Positions 18,442 to 30,069 of a DNA stretch of 64,000 nt are shown one piece after another (positions within the stretch are counted from its first letter, which is position 1; every line of letters begins with the position of its first letter). Position numbers and translations under genes: made by a program. The notes under the pieces are model-generated. The model worked only from the letters and a program-made list of their open reading frames with translations, was not told the DNA's origin and made no database searches. The DNA is from Chimaeribacter coloradensis (GTDB lineage: Bacteria > Pseudomonadota > Gammaproteobacteria > Enterobacterales > Enterobacteriaceae), in the NCBI RefSeq assembly GCF_002858715.1, contig NZ_PJZH01000003.1, positions 248,001 to 312,000 of the forward strand. The letters run 5' to 3'.

Positions 18442-21348
18442 TTACTGGTGGCTCACCACCACCAGACGGATGGCATCCAGGCGCCAGGTGGCGTCGTTGA
18501 GGTTCGCCAGTACCTGCTTGCGGTTGAACGCCAGTGCCTCGATTTCATCGTCACGGATGTTCGGGTTCACCGCACGCAGCGCTTCCAGGCGCGCCAGCTC
18601 GCTGCTGGTCTGCTCGTCCGCTTCGATCTTCGCCGCCTCGATCAGCGCACGCGCCTCGTCGGCCACCAGCGCTTCCGCATGTTGCAGCATGGCGTGGACA
18701 TCCTGCTGCACGGCATTCACCAGCTTACTGGAGGTGTGGCGGTTCACCGCATTGAGCTGGCGGTTAAAGCTCTCAAACTCCACCTGCTTGGCGAGGTTGG
18801 TACCTTTGCGGTCCATCAGCATACGGATCGGCGTCGGCGGCAGGAAGCGGGTCAGTTGCAGGTGCTTCGGTGCCTGCGCCTCCACCACATAGACCAGCTC
18901 AGTGAGCAGGGTGCCCACCGGCAATGCCTTGTTCTTCAGCAGCGACACGGCACAGCTGCCGGTGTCACCGGAGAGGATTAGGTCCAGCCCGTTGCGGATC
19001 AGCGGGTGCTCCCAGGTGATGAACTGCGTGTCCTCGCGGGACAGCGCCTGCTCACGGTCGAAGGTCACGGTGCAGCCATCCTGCGGCAGGCCCGGGAAGT
19101 CCGGCACCAGCATATGGTCAGACGGCGTCAGCACAATCAGGTTGTCACTGCGGTCATCCTGGTTGATGCCGACAATGTCGAACAGGTTGAGCGCAAAGTT
19201 CACCAGATTGACGTCGTTGTCGCCTTCGGCGATCGCCTCAGCCAGCGCCTGCGCCGCCTCGCCGCCGTTGGAGTGCTGCTCCAGCAGGCGGTCGCGCCCC
19301 TGTTCAAGCTGACGGCGCAGCGCGTCATGCTCGGTGCGGCACTGGTGTACGAACTCCGGCAGCCCCTCCTGGTCAGACGGCGTGGCGAGGAAGCCGATCA
19401 GCTGCTCATAGTGCTTGTCGTAGATGGTGCGGCCGGTCGGGCAGGTGTGCTCGAAGGCGTCCAGCCCGTCGTGATACCAGCGGATCAGCACCGCCTGCGC
19501 CGTCTGCTCCAGGTACGGCACCATGATCTGGATGTCGCGCTGCTGGCCGATACGGTCGAGGCGGCCGATGCGCTGCTCGAGCAGATCCGGGTTGAACGGC
19601 AGGTCGAACATCACCAGGTGGCTGGCGAACTGGAAGTTACGCCCTTCAGAGCCGATCTCCGAGCAGAGCAGCACCTGCGCGCCCTCTTCGGCGGAGGCGA
19701 AATAGGCCGCCGCGCGGTCACGCTCGATGATCGACAGCCCTTCGTGGAACACCCCGGCGCGGATGCCTTCGCGCTCACGCAGCACCTGCTCGAGTTGCAG
19801 CGCGGTCTCCGCTTTGGCGCAGATCACCAGCACTTTTTCGTCGCGGTTGCTGGTCAAAAAGCCCATCAGCCACTCGACGCGCGGGTCGAAGTTCCACCAG
19901 GTGCCGTTCTCGCCTTCGAACTCCTGATAGATGCGCTCCGGGTAGAGCATGTCGCGCGCACGGTCTTCGGTGCTCTTTTTCGCGCCCATGATGCCGGAGA
20001 CTTTGATCGCCGTCTGGTACTGCGCAGGCAGCGGCAGGCGAATCTCATGCAGCACCCGGTGCGGGAAGCCCTTCACGCCGTGACGGGTGTTACGGAACAG
20101 CACGCGGCTGGTGCCGTGGCGGTCCATCAGCAGGGCGATCAGCTCGCGCCGCGCCGCTTCACCCTCGTCACCCCCGCCGTTGGCGGCGGCCAGCAGCGGC
20201 TCGATGTCCTGTTCGGCGACCATGTCGCCCAGCAGGTTCTGCTCCTCATTGGAGAGGCGGTCACCGCTCAGCAGCAGGGTCACGGCGTCCGCCACCGGGC
20301 GGTACTGCGCCTGCTCGGCCACAAATTCGTGGTAGTCGTGGAAGCGGTTTGGGTCGAGCAGGCGCAGGCGCGCAAAGTGGCTCTGCGGGCCGAGCTGCTC
20401 CGGCGTGGCGGTCAGCAGCAGCACCCCGGCGGTGTGTTCCGCCAGCTGCTCAATCACCAGGTATTCGCGGCTTGGGGCCTCTTCGCTCCAGGCGAGGTGG
20501 TGCGCTTCATCCACCACCAGCAGGTCCCAGGCGGCATCGGCCATCTGCTCCAGGCGGCTTTTGTTGCGGCGCACGAAATCCAGCGAGCAGATAACCAGCT
20601 GCTCACTCTCAAACGGGTTGGTGGCGTCATGCAGCGACTCGGCATAACGCTCATCATCAAACAGGGAGAAACGCAGGTTGAAACGGCGCAGCATCTCCAC
20701 CAGCCACTGGTGCTGGAGGGTTTCCGGCACCACGATCAGCACGCGCTCGGCACGGCCGGAGAGCAGCTGCTGGTGGATGATCATCCCGGCTTCGATGGTC
20801 TTGCCGAGGCCGACCTCATCCGCCAGCAGCACGCGCGGCGCATGGCGCTGGCCCACTTCATGGGCGATGTGCAACTGATGCGGGATCAGGCTGGCGCGCA
20901 TGCCGCGCAGGCCGCTCCAGCGCAGGCGGAACTGCTCACGCTGGTATTTGCGCGCACGCAGGCGCAGCGCAAAGCGGTCCATACGGTCGATCTGCCCGGC
21001 GAACAGCCTGTCCTGCGGCTTGCTGAAGGTGAGTTTGCTGTCCAGCAGCACCTCACGCAGGGCTACCGCCGGCTCGTCAGTATCCAGACGGGTGCCGATG
21101 TAGGTCAGCAGGCCGTTCTCCTCTTTAACCTCGTCAACTTTCAACTGCCAGCCTTCGTGGCTGTTGATGGTGTCACCCGGGTTGAACATCACGCGGGTGA
21201 TCGGTGAGTCGTTTCTGGCATAGAGGCGGTTCTCACCTGTCGCGGGGAAAAGCAGTGTCACCATACGCGTGTCGAGCGCGACTACAGTGCCTAATCCTAA
21301 TTCGCTTTCCGTGTCGCTTATCCAGCGTTGACCAAGTTTAAAGGGCAT
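18442..21348 (-). CDS. rapA: RNA polymerase-associated ATPase RapA (HepA)
   Basis: RapA is a Swi2/Snf2-family ATPase that binds RNA polymerase core enzyme and helps it recycle after transcription. From the ATG at 21348 the product has 968 residues, the same as E. coli; the frame is open 53 codons further upstream but without family support. Motifs in order: N-terminal Tudor-like domains beginning [19 protein letters not shown], Walker [18 protein letters not shown] for Walker [11 protein letters not shown] (motif III), and the helicase C-terminal motif [14 protein letters not shown]. The C-terminus ends VVVSHQ. Confidence 0.97.
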   Translation of the reverse strand: MPFKLGQRWISDTESELGLGTVVALDTRMVTLLFPATGENRLYARNDSPITRVMFNPGDTINSHEGWQLKVDEVKEENGLLTYIGTRLDTDEPAVALREVLLDSKLTFSKPQDRLFAGQIDRMDRFALRLRARKYQREQFRLRWSGLRGMRASLIPHQLHIAHEVGQRHAPRVLLADEVGLGKTIEAGMIIHQQLLSGRAERVLIVVPETLQHQWLVEMLRRFNLRFSLFDDERYAESLHDATNPFESEQLVICSLDFVRRNKSRLEQMADAAWDLLVVDEAHHLAWSEEAPSREYLVIEQLAEHTAGVLLLTATPEQLGPQSHFARLRLLDPNRFHDYHEFVAEQAQYRPVADAVTLLLSGDRLSNEEQNLLGDMVAEQDIEPLLAAANGGGDEGEAARRELIALLMDRHGTSRVLFRNTRHGVKGFPHRVLHEIRLPLPAQYQTAIKVSGIMGAKKSTEDRARDMLYPERIYQEFEGENGTWWNFDPRVEWLMGFLTSNRDEKVLVICAKAETALQLEQVLREREGIRAGVFHEGLSIIERDRAAAYFASAEEGAQVLLCSEIGSEGRNFQFASHLVMFDLPFNPDLLEQRIGRLDRIGQQRDIQIMVPYLEQTAQAVLIRWYHDGLDAFEHTCPTGRTIYDKHYEQLIGFLATPSDQEGLPEFVHQCRTEHDALRRQLEQGRDRLLEQHSNGGEAAQALAEAIAEGDNDVNLVNFALNLFDIVGINQDDRSDNLIVLTPSDHMLVPDFPGLPQDGCTVTFDREQALSREDTQFITWEHPLIRNGLDLILSGDTGSCAVSLLKNKALPVGTLLTELVYVVEAQAPKHLQLTRFLPPTPIRMLMDRKGTNLAKQVEFESFNRQLNAVNRHTSSKLVNAVQQDVHAMLQHAEALVADEARALIEAAKIEADEQTSSELARLEALRAVNPNIRDDEIEALAFNRKQVLANLNDATWRLDAIRLVVVSHQ

Positions 21349-21543
21349 AGTTACTCTCTGTGTTGATGTATCGGGCCGTGCGTTTTTTACTGCGTTGTGT
21401 GCGTCATCCGGGCAATAGCCACGCGGCGGTGCCGGGGCGCGGAGTCTCTGGGAGAGGTGCAAAAATGGAAAGGGCGCTATGGTAATGGAAGGTCGCGGTT
21501 TCGTCACCTGCCAAACGCCGTTATTTATCGGAAAGCGGCTGCA

Positions 21544-23913
21544 TCAGAACAATCCCATTTGCCCGGTAACCAGTGTAGCAAAATCGTCCTGAAGGAAAGG
21601 CAAAATGCCGTCCGCCACCGGTTCGAGCTGCCGCTCAATATAGTGCTCGTAGTCAACCGGCGCGTGGCGCGCCTCCAGCGGCTCCGGCCCGGCGGTGGTC
21701 ATCACGTAGCTGATCCAGCCCCCTTTCTGGTACTGCAACGGCCGCCCCTGGGCGCGGTTGGCGTCGTCCGCCAGCTTTGCGGCGCGCGCATGGGGCGGCA
21801 CGTTGCGCTGGTACTCCGCCAGCGGGCGGCGGATCCGTTTACGGTAGACCAGCCGGTCATCAAACTCCCCGGCGCGGGTACGCGCCACGTAGTCACGCAC
21901 ATAGTCCTGATAGGGCTGCCGGTGGAAGATGCGCTGGTAAAGTTCCTGCTGGAAAACCTGCGCCAGCGCCGTCCAGTCGGTGCGCACCGTCTCCAGCCCT
22001 TTATAAATCATCGTCTCTTCGCCGTTGCGGCGCACCAGCCCGGCGTAGCGTTTTTTGCTGCCTTGCTCCACCCCGGCACCGCGGATGGCGGGCATCAGAA
22101 AGCGGCAGAAGTGGGTCTCAAACTCCAGCTCCAGGGCGCTCTCCAGCCCCATCTCCCCGCGCAGGTGCTGCTGCCAGAACTGGTTCACCTTCGCCACCAG
22201 CGCCCGGCCGATCTGCTGCGCGGCGGCCTCGTCGTGCGGCTGCTTCAGCCAGACAAAAGTGGAGTCGGTGTCGCCGTAGATCACCTGATACCCCTCCGCC
22301 TCAATCAGCGCGCGCGTCTGGTGCATGATTGCATGGCCGCGCAGGGTAATGGAGGAGGCGAGGCGCGGGTCGTAAAAGCGGCAGGCGCTGGTGCCGAGCA
22401 CGCCGTACAGCGCATTCATGATGATCTTCAGCGCCTGGGAGAGCGGGGCGTTCTGCTGCTGTTTGGCCGCCTCGCGCCCCTGCCAGATCTGCCGCACAAT
22501 CTCCGGCAGGCAGTGGGTGGTACGGGAGAAGCGCGCGCCGCGGAACCCCTCAACAGAAGCCTGCTCATCGGGCTGGTGCAGCCCGGCCACCAGCCCCACC
22601 GGGTCGATCAGAAAGGTGCGGATTATCGACGGGTAAAGGCTTTTGTAATCCAGCACCAGCACCGAGTCATAGAGGCCGGGGCGCGAGTCCATCACAAAGC
22701 CGCCGGGGCTGGCCTGCTCCTCCACGTCGCCCCGGTTAGGCGCAACAAAGCCGGCGCGGTGCATGCGCGGGAAATAGAGGTGGCTGAACGCGGCCACCGA
22801 GCCACCGTTGCGGTCAGCCTCCAGCCCGGTGACGCTGGCGCGCTCCAGCAGGAACGCCGTCAGATCGGTTTTGGCGAAGATACGCGTCACCAGCTCACAA
22901 TCTTTCAGGTTGTAGCGCGCCAGCGCCGGTTTGTCCTCACGGAAACGCTGCTCAATCTCCGCCAGCCGCTGGTAGGGGTTATCGATCGCTTTGCCTTCGC
23001 CCAGCAACTGCCGCGAGACCGACTCCAGGCTGAAAGAGGGAAAGTTCCAGAAGGCGGACTTCAGCGCCTCGATGCCGTCCACAATCAGCCGCCCGGCCGC
23101 CGAGGCGAAAAAGTGCCCCTGGCTGAAGTTGTGCTCGCGCCAGGTCAGCGGCGCGCCGCCGCGCCCCAGCCGCAGCGGGATGCCGTAGCGGTCGGCATGT
23201 TTCTGTAACACCCGCAGGTCAAACTGGATCACGTTCCAGCCGATGATCACATCGGGGTCGTGGTCGGCCAGCCACTGGTTGAGCTTTTCCAGCAGCAGCG
23301 GGCGTGAGGCGACATACTCCAGCGTGAAATCCTCACGCTGCGGCGTGCCGTTCTCCGGCCCCAGCATGTAGACCTGCCGCTGGCCGCAGCCCTCAATGCC
23401 GATGCAGTAAAGCTCGCCGCTGCCGCTGGTTTCGATGTCAATGGACGCCAGTTTCAGCGGCGGGCGATAACCGTCGGCCGGTTTCATCCGGGTGTTGACC
23501 AGCGTGTTGTCCGCGCCCGGCTCGCCGCTGAACCAGACCGGCGCGGTGATGTAGCGCTCCATCAGGAAGCGTTCCGGCGGGCGGATGTCCGCCTCATACA
23601 GCGTGACGCCCTGATCCTTAAGCGCCCGCTCCAGCCGGGAGAGCTGGCGCTGCTGGCGGCAGTAGAGCGCCAGTTGCGGCCGGTGGCGGAAATCGCACAG
23701 CGCCACCTCACGCAGTTCTGCGCCGCTTTCGCCATGCAGCAGCGGTTCGGCCTGCGCGCGCTGCGCCGCAGGCAGAAACGCCACCGCCTGTTGCGGCGGC
23801 AGGCAGACTTTCTGCGGCCCGCTGTCGGTGGCGAGCCAGAAGGTGATCTCAATGCCGCTGGGCGTGTCGCGCCAGTGGCGGGTCAGGATAAAACCCTGGC
23901 GGGCTGGGGTCAT
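21544..23913 (-). CDS. polB: DNA polymerase II
   Basis: PolB is the family-B DNA polymerase induced by the SOS response; it has proofreading and takes part in replication restart and translesion synthesis. The product has 789 residues (E. coli 783). Exonuclease motifs are SIDIETSG near residue 157 (Exo I), [15 protein letters not shown] near 228 and YNLKDCELV near 330. Polymerase motifs are [13 protein letters not shown] (motif A), [12 protein letters not shown] (motif B) and [10 protein letters not shown] (motif C). The protein ends GQMGLF, close to the beta-clamp binding tail of E. coli (GQLGLF). A degenerate LexA box lies upstream. Confidence 0.97.
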   Translation of the reverse strand: MTPARQGFILTRHWRDTPSGIEITFWLATDSGPQKVCLPPQQAVAFLPAAQRAQAEPLLHGESGAELREVALCDFRHRPQLALYCRQQRQLSRLERALKDQGVTLYEADIRPPERFLMERYITAPVWFSGEPGADNTLVNTRMKPADGYRPPLKLASIDIETSGSGELYCIGIEGCGQRQVYMLGPENGTPQREDFTLEYVASRPLLLEKLNQWLADHDPDVIIGWNVIQFDLRVLQKHADRYGIPLRLGRGGAPLTWREHNFSQGHFFASAAGRLIVDGIEALKSAFWNFPSFSLESVSRQLLGEGKAIDNPYQRLAEIEQRFREDKPALARYNLKDCELVTRIFAKTDLTAFLLERASVTGLEADRNGGSVAAFSHLYFPRMHRAGFVAPNRGDVEEQASPGGFVMDSRPGLYDSVLVLDYKSLYPSIIRTFLIDPVGLVAGLHQPDEQASVEGFRGARFSRTTHCLPEIVRQIWQGREAAKQQQNAPLSQALKIIMNALYGVLGTSACRFYDPRLASSITLRGHAIMHQTRALIEAEGYQVIYGDTDSTFVWLKQPHDEAAAQQIGRALVAKVNQFWQQHLRGEMGLESALELEFETHFCRFLMPAIRGAGVEQGSKKRYAGLVRRNGEETMIYKGLETVRTDWTALAQVFQQELYQRIFHRQPYQDYVRDYVARTRAGEFDDRLVYRKRIRRPLAEYQRNVPPHARAAKLADDANRAQGRPLQYQKGGWISYVMTTAGPEPLEARHAPVDYEHYIERQLEPVADGILPFLQDDFATLVTGQMGLF

Positions 23914-23951
23914 GGTGCGCTCTTTTCAGGGCGGGGGCGGATGGGCGTAGT

Positions 23952-23967
23952 ATGGTTTTTTATACAG
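23952..23967 (-). promoter_or_regulatory. Degenerate LexA (SOS) box upstream of polB
   Basis: On the minus strand this reads CTGTATAAAAAACCAT: an intact left half CTGTAT and a right end CAT in place of CAG. E. coli polB has an SOS box beginning the same way (CTGTATAAAA). It lies 39-54 bases upstream of the ATG. The imperfect right half would predict weaker LexA binding. Confidence 0.5.
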
Positions 23968-24102
23968 GTGATGTCCAACCCCGGCGACATTTCGAAAAGT
24001 TACATACAATTCACATACAATTCATTGATTGACTGCATGAATACCGGCGATGACAATTCAGCGCCAAAATGATGAATTTATGCCACAACCTTGTTGGAAT
24101 TT

Positions 24103-24870
24103 ATGGAATCTTACCTTGAACATCTGATTACCCAGTCCGTGGCCTTTTCACTGATGGCCGTGGGGCTGGTGGCGTTCCTGGAGTCGCTGGCGCTGGTCGG
24201 GCTGCTGCTGCCCGGTACCGTGATGATGGCGTCACTCGGCGCGCTGATCGGCAGCGGCCGGGTTAATTTCTACGAAGCCTGGGCCGTCGGGATTATCGGG
24301 TGTTTTGCCGGTGACTGGATCTCCTACTACATCGGCCACCGCTTCAAGGGGCCGCTGCACCGCTGGTCTTTCCTGAAGAAGCATAAATCGCTGATGAGCA
24401 AAACCAGCCACGCGCTGCATAAGCACAGTTTTGCCACGGTGCTGGTGGGGCGCTTTATCGGCCCGACCCGCCCGCTGGTGCCGCTGGTGGCCGGGATGCT
24501 GGACCTGAAACCGCTGACCTTCGCCGTGCCGAACGTGGTGGGCTGCCTGACCTGGCCGCCGGTCTACTTCCTGCCGGGCATCCTGGCCGGGGTGGCGATC
24601 GGCATTCCGGCCGGGGCGGATGTCGCGCACTTCCGCTGGCTGCTGCTGGCGGCGTTTGTGCTGGTCTGGCTGGCCGCCTGGCTCGGCTGGCGCTGGTTCC
24701 GCGAAGGCAAGCGCAGCCAGGACTGGCTCTCACGCCGCCTGCCGCCGGCGCGGCTGCGCTGGGTCTGTGGGCTGGCGACGGTCGCGGCGATCGTCTGCCT
24801 GGTGATGCTGTTCCGCCACCCGCTGATGCCGGTCTACCGCCACCTGCTGTGGCAGGTGATGGCGTTCTGA
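24103..24870 (+). CDS. yabI: DedA-family inner-membrane protein YabI
   Basis: YabI belongs to the DedA family of inner-membrane proteins, implicated in lipid scrambling and maintaining the proton motive force. The product has 255 residues (E. coli 254) and aligns from its first residues (LEHLITQS). Family features are VAFLESLALVGLLLPGT with the conserved acidic residue, GCFAGDWISYYIGHRF with the conserved aspartate, and VGRFIGPTRPLVPLVAGM with the two arginines. A TTG 12 bases upstream is in frame but the ATG at 24103 fits the family. It lies directly after polB in divergent orientation; the ara genes found here in E. coli are missing. It converges on thiQ with one base between stop codons. 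Confidence 0.95.
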   Translation: MESYLEHLITQSVAFSLMAVGLVAFLESLALVGLLLPGTVMMASLGALIGSGRVNFYEAWAVGIIGCFAGDWISYYIGHRFKGPLHRWSFLKKHKSLMSKTSHALHKHSFATVLVGRFIGPTRPLVPLVAGMLDLKPLTFAVPNVVGCLTWPPVYFLPGILAGVAIGIPAGADVAHFRWLLLAAFVLVWLAAWLGWRWFREGKRSQDWLSRRLPPARLRWVCGLATVAAIVCLVMLFRHPLMPVYRHLLWQVMAF

Positions 24871-24871
24871 G

Positions 24872-25582
24872 TCAGCCGTGGATGCCGAGGACGCGCGCCT
24901 CGGCGGCGCTGCCGTCAATCAGGGCGGCGGTCGGGCCGTCGTAGTAGATCCGCCCGTCCACCACCAGCAGCGTACGCGGGGCGATGCGCGCCGCGTCATC
25001 CAGGTTATGCGACACCATTAATAGCGTCAGCGCCCGGCGGCGGCATACGTCGTCCAGCAGCGCCAGCATGTCGCTGCGCAGGGCCGGGTCGAGGGCCGAA
25101 AACGGCTCATCCAGCAGCAGCAGCGGCTGGCTGCGCAACAGACAGCGCGCCAGTGCCACCCGCTGCCGCTGGCCGCCGGAGAGCTGCGACGGCAGCCGTT
25201 CCAGGCATTCCCCCAGCCCGACCTGCGCGGCAATCTCCTCCAGCGCCTGCCGCTGGGCGGCGTCCAGCTTCAGCCCGGGGTGCAGCCCCAGCCCCAGATT
25301 CTGCCGCACCGTGAGGTGGGCAAACAGGTTGTTCTCCTGAAACAGCATCGACACCGGCCGCTTTGCCGGTGGGGTCTCGCGGTGCTCCGCCCCGGCAATC
25401 TGCAGGGTGCCGCTGCTGGCGGGGAGGAAACCGGCAATCAGCCCGAGCAGGGTGCTTTTGCCCGCCCCGCTTGGGCCTAACACCGCCACGCGCTCGCCCG
25501 GCATCACCGACAGGTCAAAACGCATCGGCAGGTGGTGGTAGAGGTAGGTCAGCTTATCCAGCGTCAATATCGGTTCGGGCAT
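24872..25582 (-). CDS. thiQ: Thiamine ABC transporter ATP-binding protein ThiQ
   Basis: ThiQ powers uptake of thiamine, thiamine phosphate and TPP by ThiBPQ. The product has 236 residues (E. coli 232). ABC motifs are Walker [18 protein letters not shown] near residue 36, Q-loop [10 protein letters not shown], signature [16 protein letters not shown] near 130 and Walker [17 protein letters not shown], followed by the H-loop [10 protein letters not shown]. The start at 25582, inside the end of thiP (29 nt overlap), is preferred to an upstream ATG at 25609 because it matches the family N-terminus; the upstream sequence CGGAAGA serves as ribosome-binding site. Confidence 0.96.
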   Translation of the reverse strand: MPEPILTLDKLTYLYHHLPMRFDLSVMPGERVAVLGPSGAGKSTLLGLIAGFLPASSGTLQIAGAEHRETPPAKRPVSMLFQENNLFAHLTVRQNLGLGLHPGLKLDAAQRQALEEIAAQVGLGECLERLPSQLSGGQRQRVALARCLLRSQPLLLLDEPFSALDPALRSDMLALLDDVCRRRALTLLMVSHNLDDAARIAPRTLLVVDGRIYYDGPTAALIDGSAAEARVLGIHG

Positions 25583-27182
25583 TCTTCCGGCGCTCCGGTA
25601 AACGTTCAATCAGGGTGAACAGCAGGAAACAGAGCAGCAGCAGAAGCAGCGCCGTTACGGCTCCGTCCTGGCTGCGGTAGGCCCCCATCTGCTGATAAAG
25701 GTAAAACGGCAGGGTGCGGAACTGCTCATTGCCGAACAGCGCCACCACGCCGAAATCCCCCATCGACAGCACACAGGCGAAGGCCATCGCCTGCGCCAGC
25801 GGCAGGCGCAGCGCGCTCAGCTCCACCCAGCGCAGCCGCTGCCAGCCGCCCATGCCCAGCGCCCGGCAGAGCGGGGTGTAGCGCTCCGCCAGATCGCGCA
25901 TCGGGTTATCCAGCACTTTGAGCGCGTAGGGCACTGCCATCAGCGCATTGGTGAGGATCACCAGCGGCCAGGGGGAGGCAGGCACGCCGCCGGTAGCACT
26001 CAGCAGCAGGAAAAAGCCGGTCGCCAGCACGATGCCCGGCATCGCCAGAATCACCATGCCGCTCAGCTCCAGCGCCTGCGCCCGGCCAGCTTGCTGACGC
26101 AACCGCCATTCGCGGCTGCTCCAGAGCAGCATCATGGTCAGCACCACGCAGAGCAGCCCGGCACCCAGCGCAATCCGCAGTGAGGTGGTAAGCGCCTGCC
26201 ACAGCACCGGCTGTTGCAGCACCCCCAGCAGCGCGCGGTTGGCACCGTCCGCCACCACCGCCAGCAGCGGCGGCAGGATCAGCAGCAGCGCCAGCGCAAT
26301 CGCTGCGCCGTCGGTGAGGCGGGCGAGGGTGCTGTCCTGCGGGTTGCGCCACTGCGCCGCCTGCGTATGCCCGGCGGGCAGCGCCTGGCTGAGGCGCTGG
26401 CTCAGCAGCACCAGCCCCAGGCAGCAGCCGAGCTGGATCAGCGCCAGCATCGCCGCCCGGCTGAGGTCATAGTCGTAACTCAGCGCCTGATAGATCGCCA
26501 GTTCAATCGTTGTTGCCTGCGGCCCGCCGCCCAGCGACAGCACCGTGGCGAAGCTGGCGAAACAGAGCATAAAGATCAGGGCGGCCGCAGGCAGCAGTTG
26601 CCGCCGCAGCGCGGGCCACTCCACAAAACGCCACTGTTGCCAGCCGTTCATGCCGAGCTGCGCCGCCAGCTGGCGCTGCTCCACCGGGATATTCTCCAGT
26701 GACTGCAACAGCAGGCGGGCGGCCAGCGGCAGGTTAAAGAAGACGTGCGCCAGCAGGATGCCCTGCAACCCGTAGGGCGAGAAGGTGTAGGGCACGCCGA
26801 GCCAGCCGCAGATCTGCGCCAGCCAGCCCTGCCGCCCGTAAACGCTCAGCAGGCCGAATACCGCCACCAGCACCGGCAGCACCAGCGTCATGGCGCAGAG
26901 CCGCAGCAGCAGCGCCCGGCCGGGGAAGCGGCGGCGAAACAGCGCCCGCGCCAGCCAGAGCGCAGGCACCACCGAGCAGAGCGAAGAGAGCAGCGCCTGC
27001 AGGAAGGTGAAGCGCACCACATGCCAGAGGTAGCTGTCCGCCGCCAGCGTATGCCACGCCAGCGGCGGCGCATGGAACAGGATTGCCCCGAACGCCAGCC
27101 CGGCGACCCCCAGCAGCAGCGCGCCCGCCAGCAGGCCGGGCAGTTGCCAGCCGGGCATCAGCGGCTGACGGCGGTTTGCCAT
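25554..27182 (-). CDS. thiP: Thiamine ABC transporter permease ThiP
   Basis: ThiP is the inner-membrane permease of ThiBPQ. The product has 542 residues (E. coli 536) and is a fused double permease: two halves of about six membrane segments, each with an EAA loop ([23 protein letters not shown] cut into the first half, and [17 protein letters not shown] in the second). The N-terminus [11 protein letters not shown] matches E. coli. It overlaps thiB by 25 nt and thiQ by 29 nt, so translation is tightly coupled. Confidence 0.97.
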   Translation of the reverse strand: MANRRQPLMPGWQLPGLLAGALLLGVAGLAFGAILFHAPPLAWHTLAADSYLWHVVRFTFLQALLSSLCSVVPALWLARALFRRRFPGRALLLRLCAMTLVLPVLVAVFGLLSVYGRQGWLAQICGWLGVPYTFSPYGLQGILLAHVFFNLPLAARLLLQSLENIPVEQRQLAAQLGMNGWQQWRFVEWPALRRQLLPAAALIFMLCFASFATVLSLGGGPQATTIELAIYQALSYDYDLSRAAMLALIQLGCCLGLVLLSQRLSQALPAGHTQAAQWRNPQDSTLARLTDGAAIALALLLILPPLLAVVADGANRALLGVLQQPVLWQALTTSLRIALGAGLLCVVLTMMLLWSSREWRLRQQAGRAQALELSGMVILAMPGIVLATGFFLLLSATGGVPASPWPLVILTNALMAVPYALKVLDNPMRDLAERYTPLCRALGMGGWQRLRWVELSALRLPLAQAMAFACVLSMGDFGVVALFGNEQFRTLPFYLYQQMGAYRSQDGAVTALLLLLLCFLLFTLIERLPERRKNARTDIDAG

Positions 27183-28159
27183 GTGCGGATCCAGGCGGCG
27201 CGTTGGGCAGCGACCTCGGCGGCGCTGTAGCTCAGCGCAGTGGCAGGGACGGTCAGGCGCTCAAACCCGGCAGGCAGCGCCACCGGCGTCACCGGGTACA
27301 TCCAGTTACCGGTGGGGATGCTGTTCTGGAAAGCGGGCGTCACCATAAACTGCATAAACTGCTGCGCCAGTTGCGGCTGGCGGCTGGCAGCCAGCTTCCC
27401 GGCCACTTCAACCTGTAAATAGTGGCCTTCGCTGAAGGGGGCGGCGGCGTAGTTGGCCTTTTTCTCTTCAATCAGGTGGTAGGCCGGGGAGGTGGTGTAG
27501 CTCAGCACCATGTCGCTCTCGCCCTTGAGGAACAGGCCGTAAGCCTCGCTCCAGCCTTTGGTGACCGTGACGGTTTTCTTCGCCAGTTTCTGCCAGGCGT
27601 CTGCCGCCTGGTCGCCGTAGACTTTCTGCATCCAGAGCAGCAGGCCGAGGCCGGGGGTGCTGGTGCGCGGGTCTTCATAAATCACTTTCAGCGGGCGGTC
27701 GCTCTCTACCAGCTCACGCAGGCTGGTGGGCGGGTTCTTGAGTTTCTCTTTGTTATAGACAAAAGCGAAGTAGCCGTAGTCATACGGCACAAAGGTGTTG
27801 TCCTGCCAGCCGCCCGGCACCTTCAGCGCGGCGGTGTCGAGGCCGGACGGGGCGAACAGGCCGGTCTGTGCCGCGGCTTTTAGCAGGTTGTTGTCCAGCC
27901 CCAGCACCACATCGGCCGGGCTGTTTTTGCCCTCCATGCGCAGGCGGTTGAGCAGCGAGACGCCATCCTCCAGCGCCACGAATTTCAGCTCACAGCCGCA
28001 CTCCGCCTCAAAGGCTTTTTTCACCGCCGGGCCGGGGCCCCAGTCGGCGGCGAAAGAGTCATAGGTGTAGACGGTCAGCACCGGTTTGGCAGCCAGCGCC
28101 GGGGCAGACAGGGTAATAGCAGAGACAACACACAGATAAGGCAGGATCTTTCGTGACAC
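27158..28159 (-). CDS. thiB: Thiamine-binding periplasmic protein ThiB
   Basis: ThiB (TbpA) is the periplasmic receptor of ThiBPQ. The open frame runs upstream to 28315 through the riboswitch, but the GTG at 28159 has a strong ribosome-binding site (AGGAGCGCAAA) and begins a signal peptide (SRKILPYLCVVSAITLSAPA, cleaved near ALAAK). The mature protein opens with PVLTVYTYDSFAADWGPGP; YDYGYFAFVYN and VTKGWSEAYGLFLKGE are conserved in this family. The length is 333 residues (E. coli 327). It is the first gene of thiBPQ, controlled by the TPP riboswitch. Confidence 0.96.
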   Translation of the reverse strand: MSRKILPYLCVVSAITLSAPALAAKPVLTVYTYDSFAADWGPGPAVKKAFEAECGCELKFVALEDGVSLLNRLRMEGKNSPADVVLGLDNNLLKAAAQTGLFAPSGLDTAALKVPGGWQDNTFVPYDYGYFAFVYNKEKLKNPPTSLRELVESDRPLKVIYEDPRTSTPGLGLLLWMQKVYGDQAADAWQKLAKKTVTVTKGWSEAYGLFLKGESDMVLSYTTSPAYHLIEEKKANYAAAPFSEGHYLQVEVAGKLAASRQPQLAQQFMQFMVTPAFQNSIPTGNWMYPVTPVALPAGFERLTVPATALSYSAAEVAAQRAAWIRTWQTAVSR

Positions 28160-28212
28160 TTTGCGCTCCTCAGAAAAAGGGTGGCAAAGGATTTTGAGCA
28201 AGCGTTGCGCAG

Positions 28213-28306
28213 TCTCAAATCCCTCCGCCGGTATTAACCGGATCAGGTTCGACGGGACTCTCTCAGCAACCCCGGCCAGAAAAGCGGCGTCGCACCCCGT
28301 TGAGAA
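28213..28306 (-). promoter_or_regulatory. TPP riboswitch (THI element) of thiBPQ
   Basis: Read on the minus strand, the region contains the conserved parts of the thiamine pyrophosphate aptamer: ACGGGGTGC, GCTGAGAGAGTCCC, CGAACCTGATCCGG and TTAATACCGGCGGAGGGA. It lies about 55 bases upstream of the thiB GTG. In enterobacteria these THI elements reduce expression when TPP is bound, usually by hiding the ribosome-binding site; I see no clear terminator after it, which favours translational control. Confidence 0.96.
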
Positions 28307-28350
28307 CGCAGGCATTGTAAAGGCTTACGCCGGTTGGCGAAAGGGCGGGC

Positions 28351-30012
28351 TTACGGCTCCGGCGGCGCAAACCAGGCGGATTTGAAGTCAAACCAGCCGA
28401 GGCTGTTCATGCGCACGCCGCGCATACTGCGCTGGCCCTGGAGTTGCAGCCAGTGGTGGAACAGCGGGTGGATCTGGTGGCGCTGCACCAGCGAGCGGCA
28501 CCACTCCGCCGGCGGCAGTTCGCCGGCCCGCCATTTCTCCGCCGCCGCCGGGAGATCGTCCTCCAGGCAGTGGCGCAGCAGCGGCAGCTCATACAGCCCG
28601 GCGAAGAGTGAAAATTCCAGCGGTTGGGTGAAGTTGACGCTGCCGAGCCAGAGGTCACTCTCCGCGTCGCCGTTGACCCACGCCTCATAGCTCACCTCCT
28701 GCATGACCAGGGTGATGCCCGCCGCCGCCAGCACCGGCAGCAGGGCGCGGCCGATCGCCGCGAACTCCGGGTGGTGGCGGTAGCAGGTCAGGGTCAGGGT
28801 AGTCAGCCCGGCGGGCCGGGCGGGCGGCGCGTCCGGGGTGCGGTGGTGCCAGCGCGGCAGCAGGCCGGAGGCCGGTGACCAGTAACGCTGGTAGAGGCGC
28901 TCCGTATGGTGCAGCAGCGCCAGCGGGTTGAGCAAGTCAGTGAGCCAGGCGCGCACTTCCGGCCGTGCCGCCACCGGGGAGCGCCGGTCAAACAGCAGGA
29001 AATAGCAGCCCTCTTCAAGGCGGCTCTCCAGCTCGCCGTGGGCGGTGTCGTCTGACTGCAACTGCACGCCCTGGGAGACCAGCTCCTCGCTCAGCTCCGG
29101 CTGCACCCAGATGCTGACCTCATCAATCAGCGCGCGGTAGCCGAAGTAGTCATCAAAGGCGCGGATCGTCAGCTGGGCCGGGCGGTTGTGTACCACGGCA
29201 TAGGGGCCGGTACCCACCGGCCCGCGGGCGAAATCCGGCAATTGCGGCCACTCGCGCGGCAGGATCATCGCCGGGACGCTGCCGAGCAGCCACGGCAACT
29301 GGTGGTCCGGCATGCTGAGGTGAATGTCGATGACATGGGGCGTCGGCGACGTGACCGTGCGCAGGTGGGTGAAGAGCGGCAGCCCACCGACGCGCGTCAG
29401 GGAGGTGATGACATCCTCCATCTCCAGCGGCCGCCCGTGGTGGAACGGGATCGCCGGGCGGAGGTAGAAGCGCCAGTGCAGCGGTGACAGCGCCTGCCAG
29501 TGGTGGGCGAGATCCGGCTCCAGTTCCCCGTTTTCCTCATTTATCCGCGTCAGGCCGTTGAAGATCTGGCGCGCCAGGTGGGTTTCTGAGCGGCGCATCG
29601 GCGAGCCGGGCAGCAGGTTGAACATCGGGCGGTAGTAGAGCACCCGCAGCAGGTGCCGCCCCTGGCGGAAACGGCGGCCGAGCTGGGCAAGCAGCATCTG
29701 GCGGGCGGCCTGCTTGTCCCCGACCAGTTGCACCAGCTGATCCACACTGCCCTGGTCGAGCAGCTCTTCAGCCCGCTGCTGCTGGAGCGCCAGCCCGGTG
29801 CGCAGAAAGGTGAGGGCCGAGCGCCGCCCGCGCCCCGCCTCGGCCTGCCAGTGCAGCCAGCCCTGCTGCTGCATGGCGTTGAGCAGCGAGCGGACATGGC
29901 GGCGCGAGCAGCTTAAAATCTCCGCCAGCGCCTGAAGGGTGGTCTCAGCGGGCTGGCCCTGAAAGTGCTGCCAGAGGCGGATGAACTGCTGCTGTAAGCG
30001 TGAAGTCGGCAT
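28351..30012 (-). CDS. sgrR: Transcriptional regulator of sugar-phosphate stress SgrR
   Basis: SgrR activates the sgrS RNA when phosphosugars accumulate. The product has 553 residues from the ATG at 30012 (E. coli 551). The N-terminal winged helix-turn-helix contains [20 protein letters not shown] (residues about 34-53). The rest is an extracellular solute-binding (SBP_bac_5) domain that probably senses a small metabolite: [39 protein letters not shown]. The C-terminus [15 protein letters not shown] is nearly identical to E. coli. It is divergent from sgrS with about 60 bases between, the arrangement expected for direct activation and autoregulation. Confidence 0.97.
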   Translation of the reverse strand: MPTSRLQQQFIRLWQHFQGQPAETTLQALAEILSCSRRHVRSLLNAMQQQGWLHWQAEAGRGRRSALTFLRTGLALQQQRAEELLDQGSVDQLVQLVGDKQAARQMLLAQLGRRFRQGRHLLRVLYYRPMFNLLPGSPMRRSETHLARQIFNGLTRINEENGELEPDLAHHWQALSPLHWRFYLRPAIPFHHGRPLEMEDVITSLTRVGGLPLFTHLRTVTSPTPHVIDIHLSMPDHQLPWLLGSVPAMILPREWPQLPDFARGPVGTGPYAVVHNRPAQLTIRAFDDYFGYRALIDEVSIWVQPELSEELVSQGVQLQSDDTAHGELESRLEEGCYFLLFDRRSPVAARPEVRAWLTDLLNPLALLHHTERLYQRYWSPASGLLPRWHHRTPDAPPARPAGLTTLTLTCYRHHPEFAAIGRALLPVLAAAGITLVMQEVSYEAWVNGDAESDLWLGSVNFTQPLEFSLFAGLYELPLLRHCLEDDLPAAAEKWRAGELPPAEWCRSLVQRHQIHPLFHHWLQLQGQRSMRGVRMNSLGWFDFKSAWFAPPEP

Positions 30013-30069
30013 AAAAGGGGAACTCCCGGCGATCACTTCATCAATTTTTCTTTCCCCATATTACGCCGA

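Noticed and set aside
24091-24102. TTG start for yabI four codons upstream of the chosen ATG
   Set aside because: The ATG at 24103 aligns exactly with the E. coli N-terminus and needs no rare start codon.
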